Shown: positions 45,253 to 59,287, numbered from the stretch's first letter. The stretch is DNA of 64,000 nucleotides from Polytrichum commune (GCA_950295325.1 OX485805.1:20323501-20387500), one strand, 5' to 3'. Numbers and translations: made by a program. The notes: generated by a model not told the origin, from the letters alone.

Positions 45253-46232
45253 TGTCGCAACCCTTGCTAGCACCCCTTAACAATCTTGACCATTTTCAAA
45301 TTCTAGCAAGGGTCACAAGCGCTAACCCTTCGCAATCTGCCATGCAAATGGTTAACTCCTCATAGCGCGGACCTCTTTAGCTCATAGGTGGGGGACCAAC
45401 CCTCCTTTACATTCAGGACTCTCCCCTTAATCGGTAGCCCATGATTAGATGTGGATTTTTATTCATGGAAGTCCAATCTTAAGTTGATCATCGCGTTGCC
45501 GGAGCAACAATACAACAACTGGAACTATACTAGGCAGGCTATGCCCCTTCATTGGGCCAACATCCGTGGAGGCCGTATTGTTCAGCTTTGAGTGGGTTCG
45601 GTCGGCCACGCCGCCTCACCCATATAAGTCTATAGGATTTTTGGCAAGACCCCTATTCCACCATAAAAAAAAACATTTTGTCTCTCTCCTAAGAGTTGGG
45701 GCCAAGTAGACATTTTCCCAAAGACGTTGGGCATGGAAGCCCCCAGCAAATTCAGACCACCATAACTTTGTCATGTGATCTTTGCTTCTATTAGGCAACA
45801 ACTTCATCGTCATCTATTCTTCATGTAGATGCCAAATGACTCCTCACTTGCTCATTCAAGCAAGTATTGAGGAAGTTATGCTGTTTCTAACCTCGGCAGT
45901 CTCAGGAGCCACTCCTAGGCCATTGTTGTCCGAGGACGCTATCCCGGGACAACGCCCCACTCAAATTGCCATATCTCCTAGCTCACACCTCCGATTGAGG
46001 CATTCTTGAGCATTTTACAATCCGGACATCATAAGCTACTCATAGCTCATGGCCTTACTCTTGTGACTCCTAGTCTCTGTGGGTGGGAGGCGTTCCCATT
46101 GCCCGAAGCCCTCACCCACATTAGGATCCCTTGGGCCCTCTCACCAATGATGCCACAAGTCCCGGGTGTCACTCCAGGGTCCCCCTTGTGCCCATGGTGT
46201 TTCGGGCACTCCTCATGGAGAGGTGTGCGACA
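45253..46232 (+). mobile_element. Second copy of the 0.95-0.98 kb LTR
   Basis: It begins TGTCGCAACCCTTGCTAGC and ends GAGGTGTGCGACA, and aligns along its whole length with the solo LTR at 29567-30512, with many substitutions and small indels. The flanking five bases differ (GCGGT and TCGAC), so it may be one end of a rearranged element or an old solo LTR. Confidence 0.8.
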
Positions 46233-49200
46233 TCGACAAAGGAAAACCGGGGTGTGGCGGAGTGGTAGGTGGGATGCCAGGTGGTAGTAGATCAAAGCAC
46301 GTAATGGAGCACGTGAATGAAGGAGCAATGGAACATGTAACTAGAGCAACAGTGGAGTAGCTAATTGGTTACCAACAAAGTGGAGATGGAGAGCACAAGA
46401 GCGATGCAACTAATACAACAAAGTCGGGGATGAAACGTGAGACAATACGTTCAAGAGCAAAGCAATCATAGTGACAGGGTGCAAGTGGGTGTGACAATGA
46501 AGATTGCTAGCAGGAGCAACAATGGAGTTGGTAATCGGACAATGGGTAGCAACATAAGAGGAGGGACGAAGCACACAAAAGTGGGGATGATGCATGAAGG
46601 GGCCAACAACAACTACAACAAAGTTGGGATGAACCGCAAGGCGTCATGTACAATGATAGAGCAAGGTGGCAAGGAGGGAAAGACAATGATTGAAATGAAG
46701 GAAACGATGGGGTGCAATTAAAGGTTAGGATTTGTGTAGAGTCACCAAGCAAGCATTCTCAGATTCGGCAAGAGCATGTGAAGAGCGTGAGGAAGCCAAA
46801 GACAAAGAAGCAGCTGAAGCCGAGGGAGGAAGATGGAGCTCCCATCCCCTCAAGAACACACTATGGCTATGAGAACGAGGAGCAAGACTTGGGAACATTG
46901 GTTAGGTTGCAAGAACAAAGAACAAGACTTGAGAACATCAGTAAAGTACAGGAATGAGGAGTGAGACTCAGGATCGCTAGTAGGGCCATGAGAACAAAAG
47001 CTCATGATCGGGAACACACCAAGGCTTGGGAACAAGGGTAGAGAGCCCTTATTTACACAAACATGTGATTAGATGAATCGGTGAATGGATGAGCCTTAAA
47101 TGGAAATCCAACCACCAGATGAATTTTGATACTAAAAGGTATGTAGATAGGAAAAACATTTTAAGTAATTTAGTTTTGGGATTAGTAATTGAGTAATTTA
47201 ATATTGTGATGAATTTGATTAATCTTTTAATTTCATTTTATACTTAGATAAATTTATAATTTTAGCCACCATGAATATTTCTAAAAATAAGAAAATTACC
47301 CAAATGTCAAATACTATATAAGCATACCAAGATAAGGGCCTTATTACACTTCATTTGGCCCCATGCATCTTACATGAGTGTTACTTTGTTGCCTTGGGAA
47401 TGTTACCTTACTACCTCGCAAATATTACCTTGCTACCCTAGAAATTGGCACCCACGTGCGTTAACATTTAATCGGCACTCATGATGTACTAATTTTATTG
47501 GCACCCGGGGTGTATAAAGTTGGTATTGACAAAGGAATTGAATGCCCATGCTCATCAAGGACAAGGAGCACGCATTCGAATTCACCTAAGATTTAAAATC
47601 AATTGATTTGATATCTATATGGAAATTTTGCTCAAGCCGTAGTGATACAAAATAAGATTTTTTTTAAAAAGAAAAAGAAATTGCATGAATTTAAGGACAA
47701 GGGACTATGGTAAGCCACTACCCAAAGGCGTGCCTCGAGAAGATATTGGGTGTTCTTATGTCTCTCATTAACAAAACGTACTTGGAGAATGACATAAGAG
47801 ATCTAATCGAGGCAAAGTGAAAACCATCGTTAGAAATGATATTCAAGGGTGGAAGACAATTCATACAAGGCCATTGAGTAGGCCAAATCTATCATCACCT
47901 CATCCTCAAGTTTTAAATTAAAATTTCACATTATAAGGGTCCTCAATCAAAACAGATAGGGTTAAACACTAATAAATAAAGGAATAAAAGATTCTTGAAT
48001 TTAAAGATCGTTTTAACTCCAACACATGTCTTGACAATCATAGATCATTTGAAGGAAGGTATTGATTCATGTATTGATATTAATATTCTAGCTTCCACCA
48101 ATTATATTTAGTAGCTTTTGAAAGAATTTAAATGAGATCTTTGACCAACGAACTTGAAATCAAGATGGGAGGATTTTTTTCCACTTAGTATATGCATGTT
48201 TTAAAGGGGGTGATGAATCAATTACACTTGGTAATGACAGTGGAAGGTATAATCCTAGTTCTATCCTAAAGACACCTAACCTTTATATAAGGACCTTGGG
48301 AGAACATAAGCTTGTAAGAACTATGAGCATCCAATTTTAGGAGAACTCCTTTGAGTCTTGGAGAAACCTTTCTTAAAAAGGGAAACATACGTTTGAAAAT
48401 GCAATCAAGATATCAAAAAGGTTTAAGGAATTCATTTGATTGATCAAGTGTTAGGAATGGTGCCGGAAGATTAAGTGTTATAATAAGATAATACTTTGAA
48501 CCTTTGAGGAGTAGAAAACACACCTAGAAGATGATACTTCTCTTCACCTCTAGATTATTAGAGGGAGCCTAAGTTCAAGACTTACATGCAAATCATCACC
48601 TTATCAATATTTGATTTTTAGGATTGTTTCAAAGTCTAATTCTTATGGGAGTGATGCTCTTATAACCAGTTAACATCGGATTACATCGTCTAAGGCTGAG
48701 AGTTGAAGGTCACCTCAACAATTTGGACCCCCTATCCCCTCGGCCATTAGACTACCACCTACATGCGCGGTAATGATCAAGTGTGTTGATGGCTTCTTTG
48801 ACCAAGGCTACATGGCCGGATTAGCTAACCTGAATCGCACCCGGCTCGATTTCATGCTAGTTTGCTTGTTACTTTCTAAATTAACAATGAATAAACATAG
48901 CACAACCACATTTAGTGTAGGAAAAACAATCTATATAACCAAATTTTAAAACACTACACATGTACATACATGTGTTCAATTATTTATTCATTAACATATG
49001 TACCGAGGGAAATTGTATCCCCCAACATTTGAAAATTAACTCGAGTTGCGAGCTAAACGTGGGCATGATAGCTTTTTATTGGTTCCAAAATGACACTTGG
49101 CTAAAAGGATAGAAACACGTATGATGGAAATGATGAAGTTGGACATGGTTGGTGATGGGACATGACTCCAGCCTTATACAAAATTTGTCAGTTGAGGAAC

Positions 49201-49269
49201 GGGCATGTGACAATGAGCTTGCATGTACTTGTAGATGTGAATCATTTCAAGATAACTATGCAATGAATA
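46233..49269. other. Low-complexity region; no recognised gene
   Basis: From 46240 to 47040 the plus strand is purine-rich, with repeated GGAGCA/ACAATGG-like words and loose open frames (46437-46721 and 46712-46957), such as YENEEQDLGTLVRLQEQRTRLEN, which has an internal repeat. This looks like degenerate repeat DNA and not a gene. From 47050 on it is AT-rich with nothing identifiable. Confidence 0.45.
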
Positions 49270-49414
49270 GGGAAGAACCAACCGCTAGTTATGGATGAAT
49301 TGGTTGAAGTTCAAGACTTCAGGAGAATTTAAACAATCATTTTAAAGAAATTTAGAGAATATACTTCAAATTAATAAAGAAAAAATTGAAAGATGTCAAC
49401 ATGTAACTGGTCAT
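49270..49414 (+). repeat. MITE-A fragment (5' two thirds)
   Basis: Starts GGGAAGAACCAACCG and ends ATGTCAACATGTAACTGG; the last 60 bases of the family are missing. Confidence 0.7.
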
Positions 49415-50406
49415 TAAGGCTCATTTATGCACCCGTCACAAAAAGGAAGGCATATAAAGTTTGAAATTCATCCTGTCCATTGAAAGAAATCGAAAATGAA
49501 AAAAAAAAAAAAAATGCTCATCACATGGGAAGGGGAAAAAAATCAACCCCGTCAAAAGAAAGGTTCCCTCAACCATACCCATCAACCATATCCCAAAACT
49601 ATGGGCATACAATGTTGTATCATGTAATATATAAGCCACCCTCAATTTCAGAGCGACTTAGGAGATACGAGTGAGCTTGTGCACTTGTAAGTGACACCTA
49701 ACTCAACTCAATTTGAGTTTAAGTTGAGTTCTCCATCAATACATTGTTACTAATGCTTTGTACTTAGTAGCTTACGAGACCTACCGCAATGGACGGGGAG
49801 AACCAATAGCTAGTTATAGACGAACTGGTCAAGTTTGAAGATTAACCAATTGAAGTTCATTACGCACATGATTGAAGCTCTTCAAATTCAGTTTGCATTT
49901 TGAACACTCGAGTTCCAATTTTCTTAACAATGTAGAATCTACAATTAAATCTTTTGCTCAACCCCAACAATCAAAAAATGCATCGTACCTAACTTTAACC
50001 ATCTTATGAAAGGAGGATCTTTAGCAAAGGTTTGAAAATTGATGTTTTGGTCCTTTGACCAGAAATCGACCATTTTGTGGTTGCCTAGACTGTTGAGGGT
50101 TACCCATGGTAGCTTTTGGATTAGGGTTTGGCTAGATAAGCCAAGGCAAAGGAGTTTTAAGGAGAGAGTTCAATTGATTGTTGGTTCTTTTAGTTGATTA
50201 AGTTAGTGGAGACTTGGTGGAGTCAGAAAAAAAAGTAGTGGACATATGGAGCCACATAGTAGGGATAAAGAGAAAGGAGTTGTTGGACTCCCTTGTGAGA
50301 TTTTCTTGAGTACTTGAGTAAAAGGGTTATGTAGTCTGATTTGAGGTCGATCACATAAGTCCTCTTGTGGGTGCATTCACGCAAGGGTTGTTAATTATAT
50401 TAGATA
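49415..50406. other. Intergenic DNA with a second MITE-A fragment
   Basis: A short MITE-A start (CGGGGAGAACCAATAGC) lies at 49794-49857. Otherwise no gene was recognised. An A run is at 49500-49514. Confidence 0.5.
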
Positions 50407-50877
50407 TACACTCTAAACTTCGTAGTATCACATCTGTGGCAACTAAAGTGCATGTGATATTATGGAGTTTTGTAGTGTTAACATGGATGCGTGATACTAA
50501 AAAATTAGTGTAGCATGTGACATTATGGAATAACATAAAGGAGATGTGAGGACAATTTGAATTCATTCTCCCATCACCTACGCTAGTGTGGTCCACTCCA
50601 CTTGGCCTTCCCGGGCGATGTGGCGGATGCATGCACCAACATTTAACAAGTGGCAAAAGAAGAAGAAGACACTCCGTATGTTGACACATGGCGCAATGCG
50701 AGGGTGTGGGTTGACTTCTTGGGTGCTTTGCATGAAAGACAAATTTTTGTGATATAAGGGAGAGAAATGTGACTATAAGGAGTGAGATTTGAACTATGCA
50801 CATCCGTTCCCTAGGGTTTCGGGATATTAGAGAGTGTGTGGCATTATGGAGGTTGATATTACGGAGTTTTGGGTGTA
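50407..50877 (-). repeat. MITE-B copy 2 (intact, 471 bp)
   Basis: The ends TACACTCTAAACTTCGTAG and, in reverse complement, TACACCCAAAACTCCGTAA form inverted repeats. The single GCCAAGTGG inside (reverse complement near 50600) is the unoccupied counterpart of the site that took the 2.66 kb insertion in copy 1. The long minus frame across it is also kept in part of copy 1, probably by chance or common descent; no protein domain is visible. Confidence 0.85.
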
Positions 50878-53800
50878 GTACACCTCCCTCTCATAACCTG
50901 ATGGTTAATGTGCGTTTGGAAAGGTTAGGTTGTGTTGCATGCAGTTCGATTAGGAGAATAAGAGTTTAGTTGCAAATCATGGTATTCAAGACTAGATCTA
51001 GGACAAAGGGCATGGTTTGAGGCCATGAGCTTAGAAAGAGAGGAAGATCATGAGATATTTGGTTAGTTAAAAACATGTAATTAAAACCGACTGGTAAGGC
51101 CGGAAAACTCCGAGTGCGGTAGAACATGGAACTAGGCAATAGACACAAATACCGATATATTAGGACGTGATCTACAAGGCTAGTGAAACTACAAGTTGGT
51201 TACGGATAGAAACCAAAATAATGCCAAGTTGAGAAGGTTGGTTGATTGAAACCAATTGCATGAAGCTTGATCAAGAGGAGCATGGAACTCTACATCAAGG
51301 GGCACGAAATGTTCATTGAGCACATGGTTGTTGTAATGATAATTATAAACATGAACGTTTCTTGTGTTAACTACATTGTTTATGGTATTCAATGTCATGT
51401 ATACTATTCATGAAGGGCCTAACATAGATGCCTATAGGTTTCAAAGTGTCACATCCATTACTTGTCAATATGATATTCTTTGTCAACATAAATAAATTTT
51501 TAAAGGGAAAAAATTATGTACATGATGACATTTAGCATAACATGTTGGCGTACTTAAAATGATAGTATGTAGGAGGAAGATTTTCTTGAGCATACTAATG
51601 CCAAGTGTCAATTGTTTACATTCTAGTATGCAAGAGGAAGATATTCTTGAGCATCCTAATGACAAGTGTCATTTGTATACACTTTATTCAACTTGTAAAC
51701 CATTATATAACATAACATACACCTCTAATAATATTGAACATACTCATGTCAAGATAATTGTTAACCAATTTGAGGAGACACTAATGATGCAGCTGTTGAT
51801 CACTGGTGTAACCTAGCATATGCCTCAAAGTAGGGTAAGTGACACTAAATACCATACACAGTGTAGTACTTGCATGTACTTTATGTTCCTTGGTTAATGC
51901 ATTGCTTCTTGCATGCCTCTATGTATTCTTACATTACATTGTCATAATCTTGCGCTTTACAAGATCTTTAATAAAAAAAACAATGTACGCATATGAGGAC
52001 ATAAGTTAAGACCCAATGAAAACCATAACATAGGAAGGAAGGAGAAGCGGAGGAGAGAATCAGGAGGCAGAGAGGGGGAAGTAAAATATATTTCGCTTTG
52101 TTAGCGTACATGTAGTTATATTTCAAATGATGCAACATCCCCATAAATATATAGTTTTCTTTAAGTATTCATGGGCTAGTTAAAAGTGGTGGGGGGTCTT
52201 TAGTCTGTTGGAAGTAGAGGTGAACTATATTATGAAAGCCATTTCAAAGTGAAAACCTTTCAAATCTGCATCTATCATTGTTATATGAAGTTTGGCAGTT
52301 GCTTGATGCTTTGAGTCATGTCTTGTGTCAAAGAGTAGTTTAAGTTTATATAACTCAATAGATAACTTAAGCACAACATAACCAACTTTCAACACCACTC
52401 AGAGGAGTTGGAGTGTCTCCCACACACACATGGCCTATTGTTGGGACTTGGGTAAATAGTGAAATGTGGGTCAAGTGGGTTGCATATAAATTACATTTAA
52501 GGCTTCAATTTTTCTGAACTTTTGTCAACCTTTGGAAGGTTGGGGCAAAACAATCCATACATTGGTTTTGTGGAGGCACGGTTGCAATCATCCAACAAAT
52601 AACCAATGTATGCATTGGTTCGCCGTCCCCCTTTGAAAGGGGCTTTCAATACATCTCACACTCTTTGAGAATGGACCCACCAAGCAATGCAAACTGTCTT
52701 TCCTCGTGGAGGCTTCTCCATTTCACGTGTCCCCATTAGCACCCGTGATATTGATCAAGCTCGTAACCTCCTAATGAGCTTTAAGAACATTACTCCATCA
52801 TAGTAAGGGTCTTCCTACATCATCAAGCTGACATTGTAGCATGGAGTATAAAATTTTGCAAGATGTTGCAATTTTACTCCTATAATTTCATTGCCCACCC
52901 AATTGAAAGTATGTGCTAACTAATCTTACATTCTCTCCTTTTTCAAAGTTGGTCTAACTTACATTCATATGTGTAATTAGGTTGCCCCACGTTAATTTAT
53001 CGACATTCTACACTATTTTGAATACTTGTTACCACAAAAACAAATTATAACAACTAATTTTTATTATGGTTCCTATATGGATCCATAAAAAAAAGTTATA
53101 AGTTTTTGTGATATGATTTTGACCCAAGATAACTTGCATGAGTAAAGAGGCAACCTATTTGCATAGGCGATGTAATTGCACATAACAATGTAGCTCTTTT
53201 TCTCCCTTGTGTTTGTAAGCTAGAAAGCTCTTGCTTAGGGTGTGTGGGTTTACATGGTCATTCTCCTTAATCATATACCTATAGTTGAGTGGAGTGTGGT
53301 AAGGCTCAAAGTAAAAAAAAAACAAACACCAAAAGACGTGTGTTTTCATGAGATTGAACTATGTGTTTAAAATACATATTACGTATTAGGGTCAATACTT
53401 AAGACAATTGAGAGGTCAATGTGGTTGTGTAAACACAAAGCATTGATTTCACTTTGATCTCTAATAGTGTTTGTGCCACAACTACCAATTTTGCAACTTG
53501 AAAATGCCAATACTTGTGATTTGCATTTGGTAATGGGATGTGAAACTTCCCAAATCAATCTTATGGTCAAAAGCGGTTGTGCAGTTGCAAATGCCCACAA
53601 TAAGGACACATAATTTGGATCATTTTGTGGGTGAAGGATGTGGTCACATATGGACCACATTTCTCTTCATGTGATCACATATTAGGCCCATCCAATCGTG
53701 TGAACTTTCGAACCTAGATCTAGTAATAGGTGTATTTTGAGTCCCCCGGCCCCTCCTTCCCCATGTGACTCTATTAAACAATGCAATGCCTAGGTGGCAA

Positions 53801-54543
53801 CATGGATTCCAATTCTTTCTTTCTTCTTTCTTTCGTTTTTGAGATAGAAGATCAACAAAGCCAACGCCAATGCATGGAATCCTTTTTCTCAACACCTACC
53901 ATGGGGGGTATGGTAAGAATCCATGTATGCCAAGCTTGTTGTCAATCTATTGTAATTGGATCCCATAAGCCCAAATTAAGATATGTGAACCAAATGCTAA
54001 TGAGGTCGTTTAAAAATAAAAACTCAAAACTATATATATTGATGTTTTTGCCCTCCCTTGTAATAGGTGTCACAAAACTTTACATGTGGCTATGGAGGAT
54101 GGGGACACCAAACTACTGTTCGAAGACCCTCACCTTTACCAAAAAAAAAGACTAGGCACTTCGGTGGAACTCCTCTCTCCTTTAATTTCCTTTAAAATAA
54201 GACTATGACATGGGGAGTACTTTGATTTGTTATATACGTGAGGCTCTAGGTCATTTCTTAGTCACTCAAAGCGAAAAAGTTGTGGGCATGAGAGTGAGGT
54301 CTTGGCAACATATGCAAGTTAAAAAGCTTAAAAGTTTCCCCAAAGTTCATTGTCCTCTTTTGAACACGGGCCCAAATTGTACTGTACACTTTAGACATGA
54401 GGGAGAGGATATTTTAGGAGGGCATCCAAACTTACAACACAAAGTAATCCCTAATAACTAATTGAGGAACCTCTGGATAAAATTTGCGCCACTTCACTTG
54501 GTTCATTCATTATTTTAGGAGCACATTCCAAACAGTGCCCGGC
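50878..54543. other. Region without a recognised gene
   Basis: It contains a 62 bp tandem duplication at about 51564-51687 (AGGAAGATNTTCTTGAGCAT unit). No known coding family was seen. The ORF 53781-54155 has no domain. Confidence 0.45.
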
Positions 54544-54772
54544 CGGGAAGCTTTTGGCTTTGGGCATAGTCACTCAAGATCCATGTCATTCTAAATCCAA
54601 CCGATTACATGTTGACATTATCTTCCGGTTTTGCTTTCATTGAATTGAGGTATGTTCTTCCATAGATTCCTCTAAAACGATCGATAATTCTCCTGAACTC
54701 TCTGACTTCAACTAGTTATTTCTCAAACTCAACCAGTTCATCTGTAACTATATAACTGTCAGTTTCCCCCGG
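54544..54772 (-). repeat. MITE-A copy (diverged)
   Basis: The ends CGGGAAGCTTTTGGC and CAGTTTCCCCCGG are mutated, but the order of internal blocks (AATCCAACCGATTACATG, then CAACTAGTTATTTCTC and CAACCAGTTCAT) is that of the family. Confidence 0.75.
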
Positions 54773-56506
54773 ACACTGATTCCAAAGCTCAAGTGTTCAT
54801 CAAATCTACTACACTTTCGATGCCACTTAGAGCATCCCCACTAGCCCGGGCATAATGGCCTCGGTGGCAGCCCCGACACAGTGTGGGATGCCCGGCACAT
54901 CCCCTGAGGCCCACTAGCCCCGGTACATACCGGCTTGCAGACCCGCTCCGAGGCCAACCCCCGCCCAGGATAAGCAGGCCCCGAAGCCCTGCCCGAGAAT
55001 ATATTTTTTGCCCGGTTTCACTGCACGAATTTTATTGCCCCGCCCGGGAATGAAATAAAACACTACACTAATACGAGATAATTAGCAAATCCAATTCATG
55101 TGGGGGCAATAATGAACGTAATATTGTTGTTTTGTATGAACAATCAATTCTACCCTAGATGTTGCTTCCATAAATATTTTATGGAAATAATGACACTCTA
55201 GGGTTTTTTGTACACGGAATAACATACAAACGATCATACAACTTTTGAGTGTGTCCAGGAGTTTTACAACCTTTTGTATTTGAATCATAAACTAACTCTA
55301 AAATCTTTGTAGATTCTATGAAGTTAAGAGCAATGACTTGTGCAATTCTGGGTATTTTTGCCTCATGTATCTCAAGCTCAACCATCTCTGCAATAAAATG
55401 AATGGTTATAGACTAATAGAATGTAAGGTAGTACAATGTAAGGCACTAAATACTTTGGATATATTTTAATAAATAAAAAATCCTCATTATATAGTTACTT
55501 GTAAAAGCTTTTACTTTACTTTTCAATTTAAAAGTATTAAAAGTAAATGTAAAAATGTCAATTTAAAAAGTAAAAATGTGTATTAAATTAAGTAGAAAGT
55601 AAAAAATAAAGACCCTAGGTAGTGCAATTGGGGTCCATAGTTCATGCTAGTAATTAAAGTTCATAGTTCATTGATTCTCATGGTGGTGATGATTGTTTGC
55701 ATTGTTATTGATTTGTGGTGATGCTTGTTCATGCTAGTTCTCATTGCATGTCAAATGAATTTTGTAATGAACATAGGCAGTCCTTAAACACAAAATAGGG
55801 TGAGCTAATTTTTTATAATGAACATAGGGTTGAAAAAAAAAATCTTATGTGAGTGATAACTATAGTAAGACATCATAATAATACACCATATTAGGGAATT
55901 ATATAATTAAACGGTGTGTTCAAATCTAACATCTAGACATAATACCCCTACATTAAATACTTCTTCCTCCTCCGGGCAGAAGTTCCTGCCCTTCTTTGTC
56001 CTCCCAACCGTTGCAGCCACATCTTCTCCCCTTGCTGACATATTAGAATAAATCCAAAAAAAGGAAATATGGGCGATGGCGTTGGCGTGGGAAGCTCGGT
56101 AACTGAGGCGAAAATACCCAGCAAACTCCTCTAAAATGCCCGCCCCGGGACCCTTTTACCAGATAGCGGTGATTGATGGACGTTGGGACTTGGCAGCCCT
56201 GGCAGCGATATACCCGGAGTGCCGTTCACCTGCCAGGTACCCAGCCTGGTGGGGACGCTCTTAGGATGTATGAATCAAGTCTGTGCATATATGTATAGAC
56301 ATAGTTGCGATTTTCAAGTGGGGGTTACATGTCAACCTTACTTTGATATAGAGAGCACCCCTTCACTAATAGTGTTGAGTGGTCTTCGAGGAACTGAGTT
56401 TGCTCTCTTCAAAACAGGTGAGCTGCGCTTTTTGCTTTTGCAAGAACACTCAAATAAATTAAAGTATACTGGATTTTACCGCACATCTATACAATGAATC
56501 GATGAA
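54773..56506. other. Region without a recognised gene
   Basis: A GC-rich stretch at 54840-55020 opens with GAGCATCCCCACTAGCCC and has many GCCCGG words; GAGCATC starts are common in plant Tourist-like MITEs, but its partner end was not established. The rest is AT-rich. Confidence 0.4.
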
Positions 56507-56702
56507 CGAGGAGAACCGACCAATAGTTACAGATGAACTGGTTGGGTTGAAGTTCAAGACTTGAGGAAAATTACCTATCATTCTACAGGAATCTATAGAA
56601 CATACCTCGAATTAGTAAAGAACAACTGAAAGATCACAGCATGTAACCGGTTGGACTTGGAAACGCTATGATTTTGACCAAGTATGCCCAAAAATCTTCA
56701 CG
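56507..56702 (+). repeat. MITE-A copy
   Basis: Starts CGAGGAGAACCGACC and ends CCCAAAAATCTTCACGG, with a short deletion in the first third (one AACCGGTTGA motif lost). Confidence 0.75.
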
Positions 56703-57535
56703 GCCACTGCAATGAATAGCTTAACATAGTGACCGACTTGAGTCATTCATCTTGGGTAGCTTTGATCATTGGGTTCATTTAGTGCAGAAACTACACTGCT
56801 AAATGCAATTAGCTTGCCCTCACTAATTTACTGACGTTCCACACTATTTGAACTGTTGAATGTCCATTTACCAAAGTACACGAATCGTTTTGTTACTGTA
56901 GTTGCTCTACGGATGAACAATAAAACTTATAAGTTGTTGTAATGTGGTTTTGACCAAAGGTAATTTTCATGGGTAAAAAAGATAACCTATTCGCGGAGGC
57001 AGTTTTGATTGCACATGTCAGTGTAAACTTTCCTAGTGAAATGAGAAGTTTGAATTTCAAATGACTTTTATTGGAAACGGCACGAAACCAAATATTTTGA
57101 AGTTATGTGGATTTTAGATGGATCCGTGATGGATAATGACGTGAATGAATGAGAGGGCAACTTGTAGTCAGGGGGGTGGGATTTGAAACAACTGCCTAAG
57201 GAAACTTTAGGTAGCCGAACCCATGGGCGTGGATCCAATCAAGTGTTGATTGGGATAAAGGGACATGGGTATGAGATACATGGTACATGCAATAAAAACA
57301 AACAAACAAATTGGACTACTTTGAGTTTATGTACGTACATTTCACCTTTGACTCTTTCAAGGGCCACACACTACCCTCAAATTTCAACAACAATTTCTCT
57401 CAATATTAATAAAGAAAAAAAAAGACAAGAAAGCCAATCGGACAAAGTGGCTTGGCATGTCACGACCAACTCCTCATCAAACGTCATGTATATGACCTAT
57501 CCCGTTGCCAACACATTTGCCATATTGTCTATGAT
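56703..57535. other. Region without a recognised gene
   Basis: No supported feature. The ORF at 57183-57587 runs into MITE-A and has no domain. Confidence 0.45.
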
Positions 57536-57747
57536 CGGGGAGAACTGGCAGTTAGTTATAGATCAACCATTTGAGTTTGAGAAATAGCCGGTTGAAGTTC
57601 AAGATTGTAGGAAAATTACCGATCATTTTAGAGGAATCTATCAAATATACCCCAATTTAATAAAGGAAAACCGAAGGATGTCAACATGTAACCGGTTGGA
57701 CTTGCAAACACTAGGATCTCCACCGATTATGCCCAAAAATCTCCCCG
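57536..57747 (+). repeat. MITE-A, full-length copy (212 bp)
   Basis: Exactly the same length as the 12102 copy, with CGGGGAGAACTGGC start and AAAAATCTCCCCG end. The two copies are the best guide to the family consensus. Confidence 0.85.
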
Positions 57748-58190
57748 GTCACTGGTCCCCTTTGTGATCTAAGGGTCACTTCACAGACAAGCCAAGAGCT
57801 GTGACCATGAAATTGTGAGAGCCCAAAAGAAAGTGTGTAAAGGCCGTCCCAACACACCTCCAAAATCATGTAGTTTGGTCACGGACTCTCAAGTGTAATG
57901 TGAAGTCATATGTGACCGGACCCTCAATCAAATGTCATTTTAATGAATTTCTATTCATGTGGGTCTTCACACACGATGAAATGGAATAAATCAACGGTTG
58001 TGAACGTTCGGTTGGGCCATGATCTCCCGGTTTTGTGTTAAGCCTACCTCCAAGAGGTGGTTTTTGAAAATAATCCAAGTGACCATGAAACATGATTCAT
58101 TCGATGCCATTAGGAATCCATGTAGACTTTACATCCATCATGCATTCACATACTCCGTCGGTCCCTCAAGCGTAGTGTGAAGCGAACTTA

Positions 58191-59287
58191 GGGCCTGCCC
58201 ACACCTGCTGGTGGGCGAGGCAGTGGAAGGCCCCCACCAGCAGGGAGGGACTTTTCGTCCAAAAAGTTGACCCACCAGCGACTGGGCGCAAGGCCCTTAA
58301 TATTTGGCCGTTCGCAGGTAGCCCGGGTAAGTTTTCGGGTTTAGGACCAGAAACTTACTAAAGTGCGCCAGAGTGACAACGGCCGTTTGAGTTCATTGGC
58401 CCGTGTTCGGGGAAATTTTTGGGCATATTGGTTGAAATCCTACCGTAGGTTACTAGAAGCTTAGGCTTAAAATAATTATTACCAAGTGTGCCTTAACACC
58501 TAGGCAGTTCTTGACTTTGTTTGCTCAAAAAATTAAAAATTAAAAATGGGTTAGCTAGCCACACAAGTAATTTAAAGTCTAAAGCCTAGAACTCGATGAT
58601 ATTCTATAGATTCTATAGATTCCTCTTAAATGATCGGTAATTTTCTTGTAGTCTTCAACTTCAACCGTTTATTTCTCAAACTCAACCGGTTCATTTGTAA
58701 CTAACTGCCGGTTCTCCCCGATCATTGGTTTGAGTTTAGTGGCCCGTGTTCGGGGAGATTTTTGGGCATAATTGGTTGAAGTCCTACCATAGGTTAATAG
58801 CATCTTAGGCAGAAAATAATTATTTACAAATCTACCTAAACTTTTTGGAAATTCTTGACTTTGTTTGCCTAAAAAATTAAAAATTAAAAATGGTAAGTTA
58901 CGGGTTCAATTCCTGCCAAGGATATTAACTCTTCAAATTTAAAATTTCGAACATGCCTTTCATTTCACTTATTCAAGATTTTGTACTAAGAAATGATTTC
59001 TAATAACTTTTCATACATTTTTAAAACAATTAGTGCCGATATGAATTCCATTTAATCGGATATTGGCCAATGAAAATATGAAAATATAGGCAATTGGCCG
59101 ATTGATTTTACAGAAGACCGGCTCTCACCGATGTAAATTGGAAAAAATCCGACCCTTCGTAGCAACTACCGGCAATTAGCCACTGAGGCTTCAAAAACTT
59201 CCCGAACTCTGGCCCACACATGCTGGTGGCGGCGAACGGACTTCGTCCGTTCACTGCCCCCCGCCACCAGTATGTGTGGGGAGGGTA
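58191..59287. mobile_element. 1.1 kb element inserted in MITE-C (TTA duplication)
   Basis: TTA lies on both sides (58188-58190 and 59288-59290). The two ends both carry CCCACACNTNCTGGTGG-type sequence in inverted order, and each end also folds on itself (for example a hairpin at 59208-59281). No transposase is visible. It holds the MITE-A copies at 58408-58920. PIF/Harbinger-type membership is inference. Confidence 0.6.
58408..58920 (-). repeat. MITE-A variant, one and a half copies
   Basis: The first copy spans 58408-58720 and contains about 140 extra bases after CCTACCGTAGGTTACTAG. The second starts at 58751 (CGGGGAGATTTTTGGGC) and reaches the same extra block (CCTACCATAGGTTAATAG ... AAAAAATTAAAAATTAAAAA), then breaks off. 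The shared extra block shows that this is a distinct subfamily, partly duplicated in tandem. Confidence 0.7.

Noticed and set aside
46437-46957. Repeat-rich protein gene
   Set aside because: The frame is open because the strand is purine-rich and repetitive; no start context, domain or splice sites support it.
50351-50803. 150-codon minus-strand ORF
   Set aside because: It lies almost wholly inside MITE-B, and the same frame is partly open in copy 1; composition is that of the repeat and no domain is visible.
58912-58922. GGTTCAATTCC, a tRNA B-box-like motif
   Set aside because: No A box, acceptor stem or cloverleaf can be formed with upstream sequence; at most a SINE trace.
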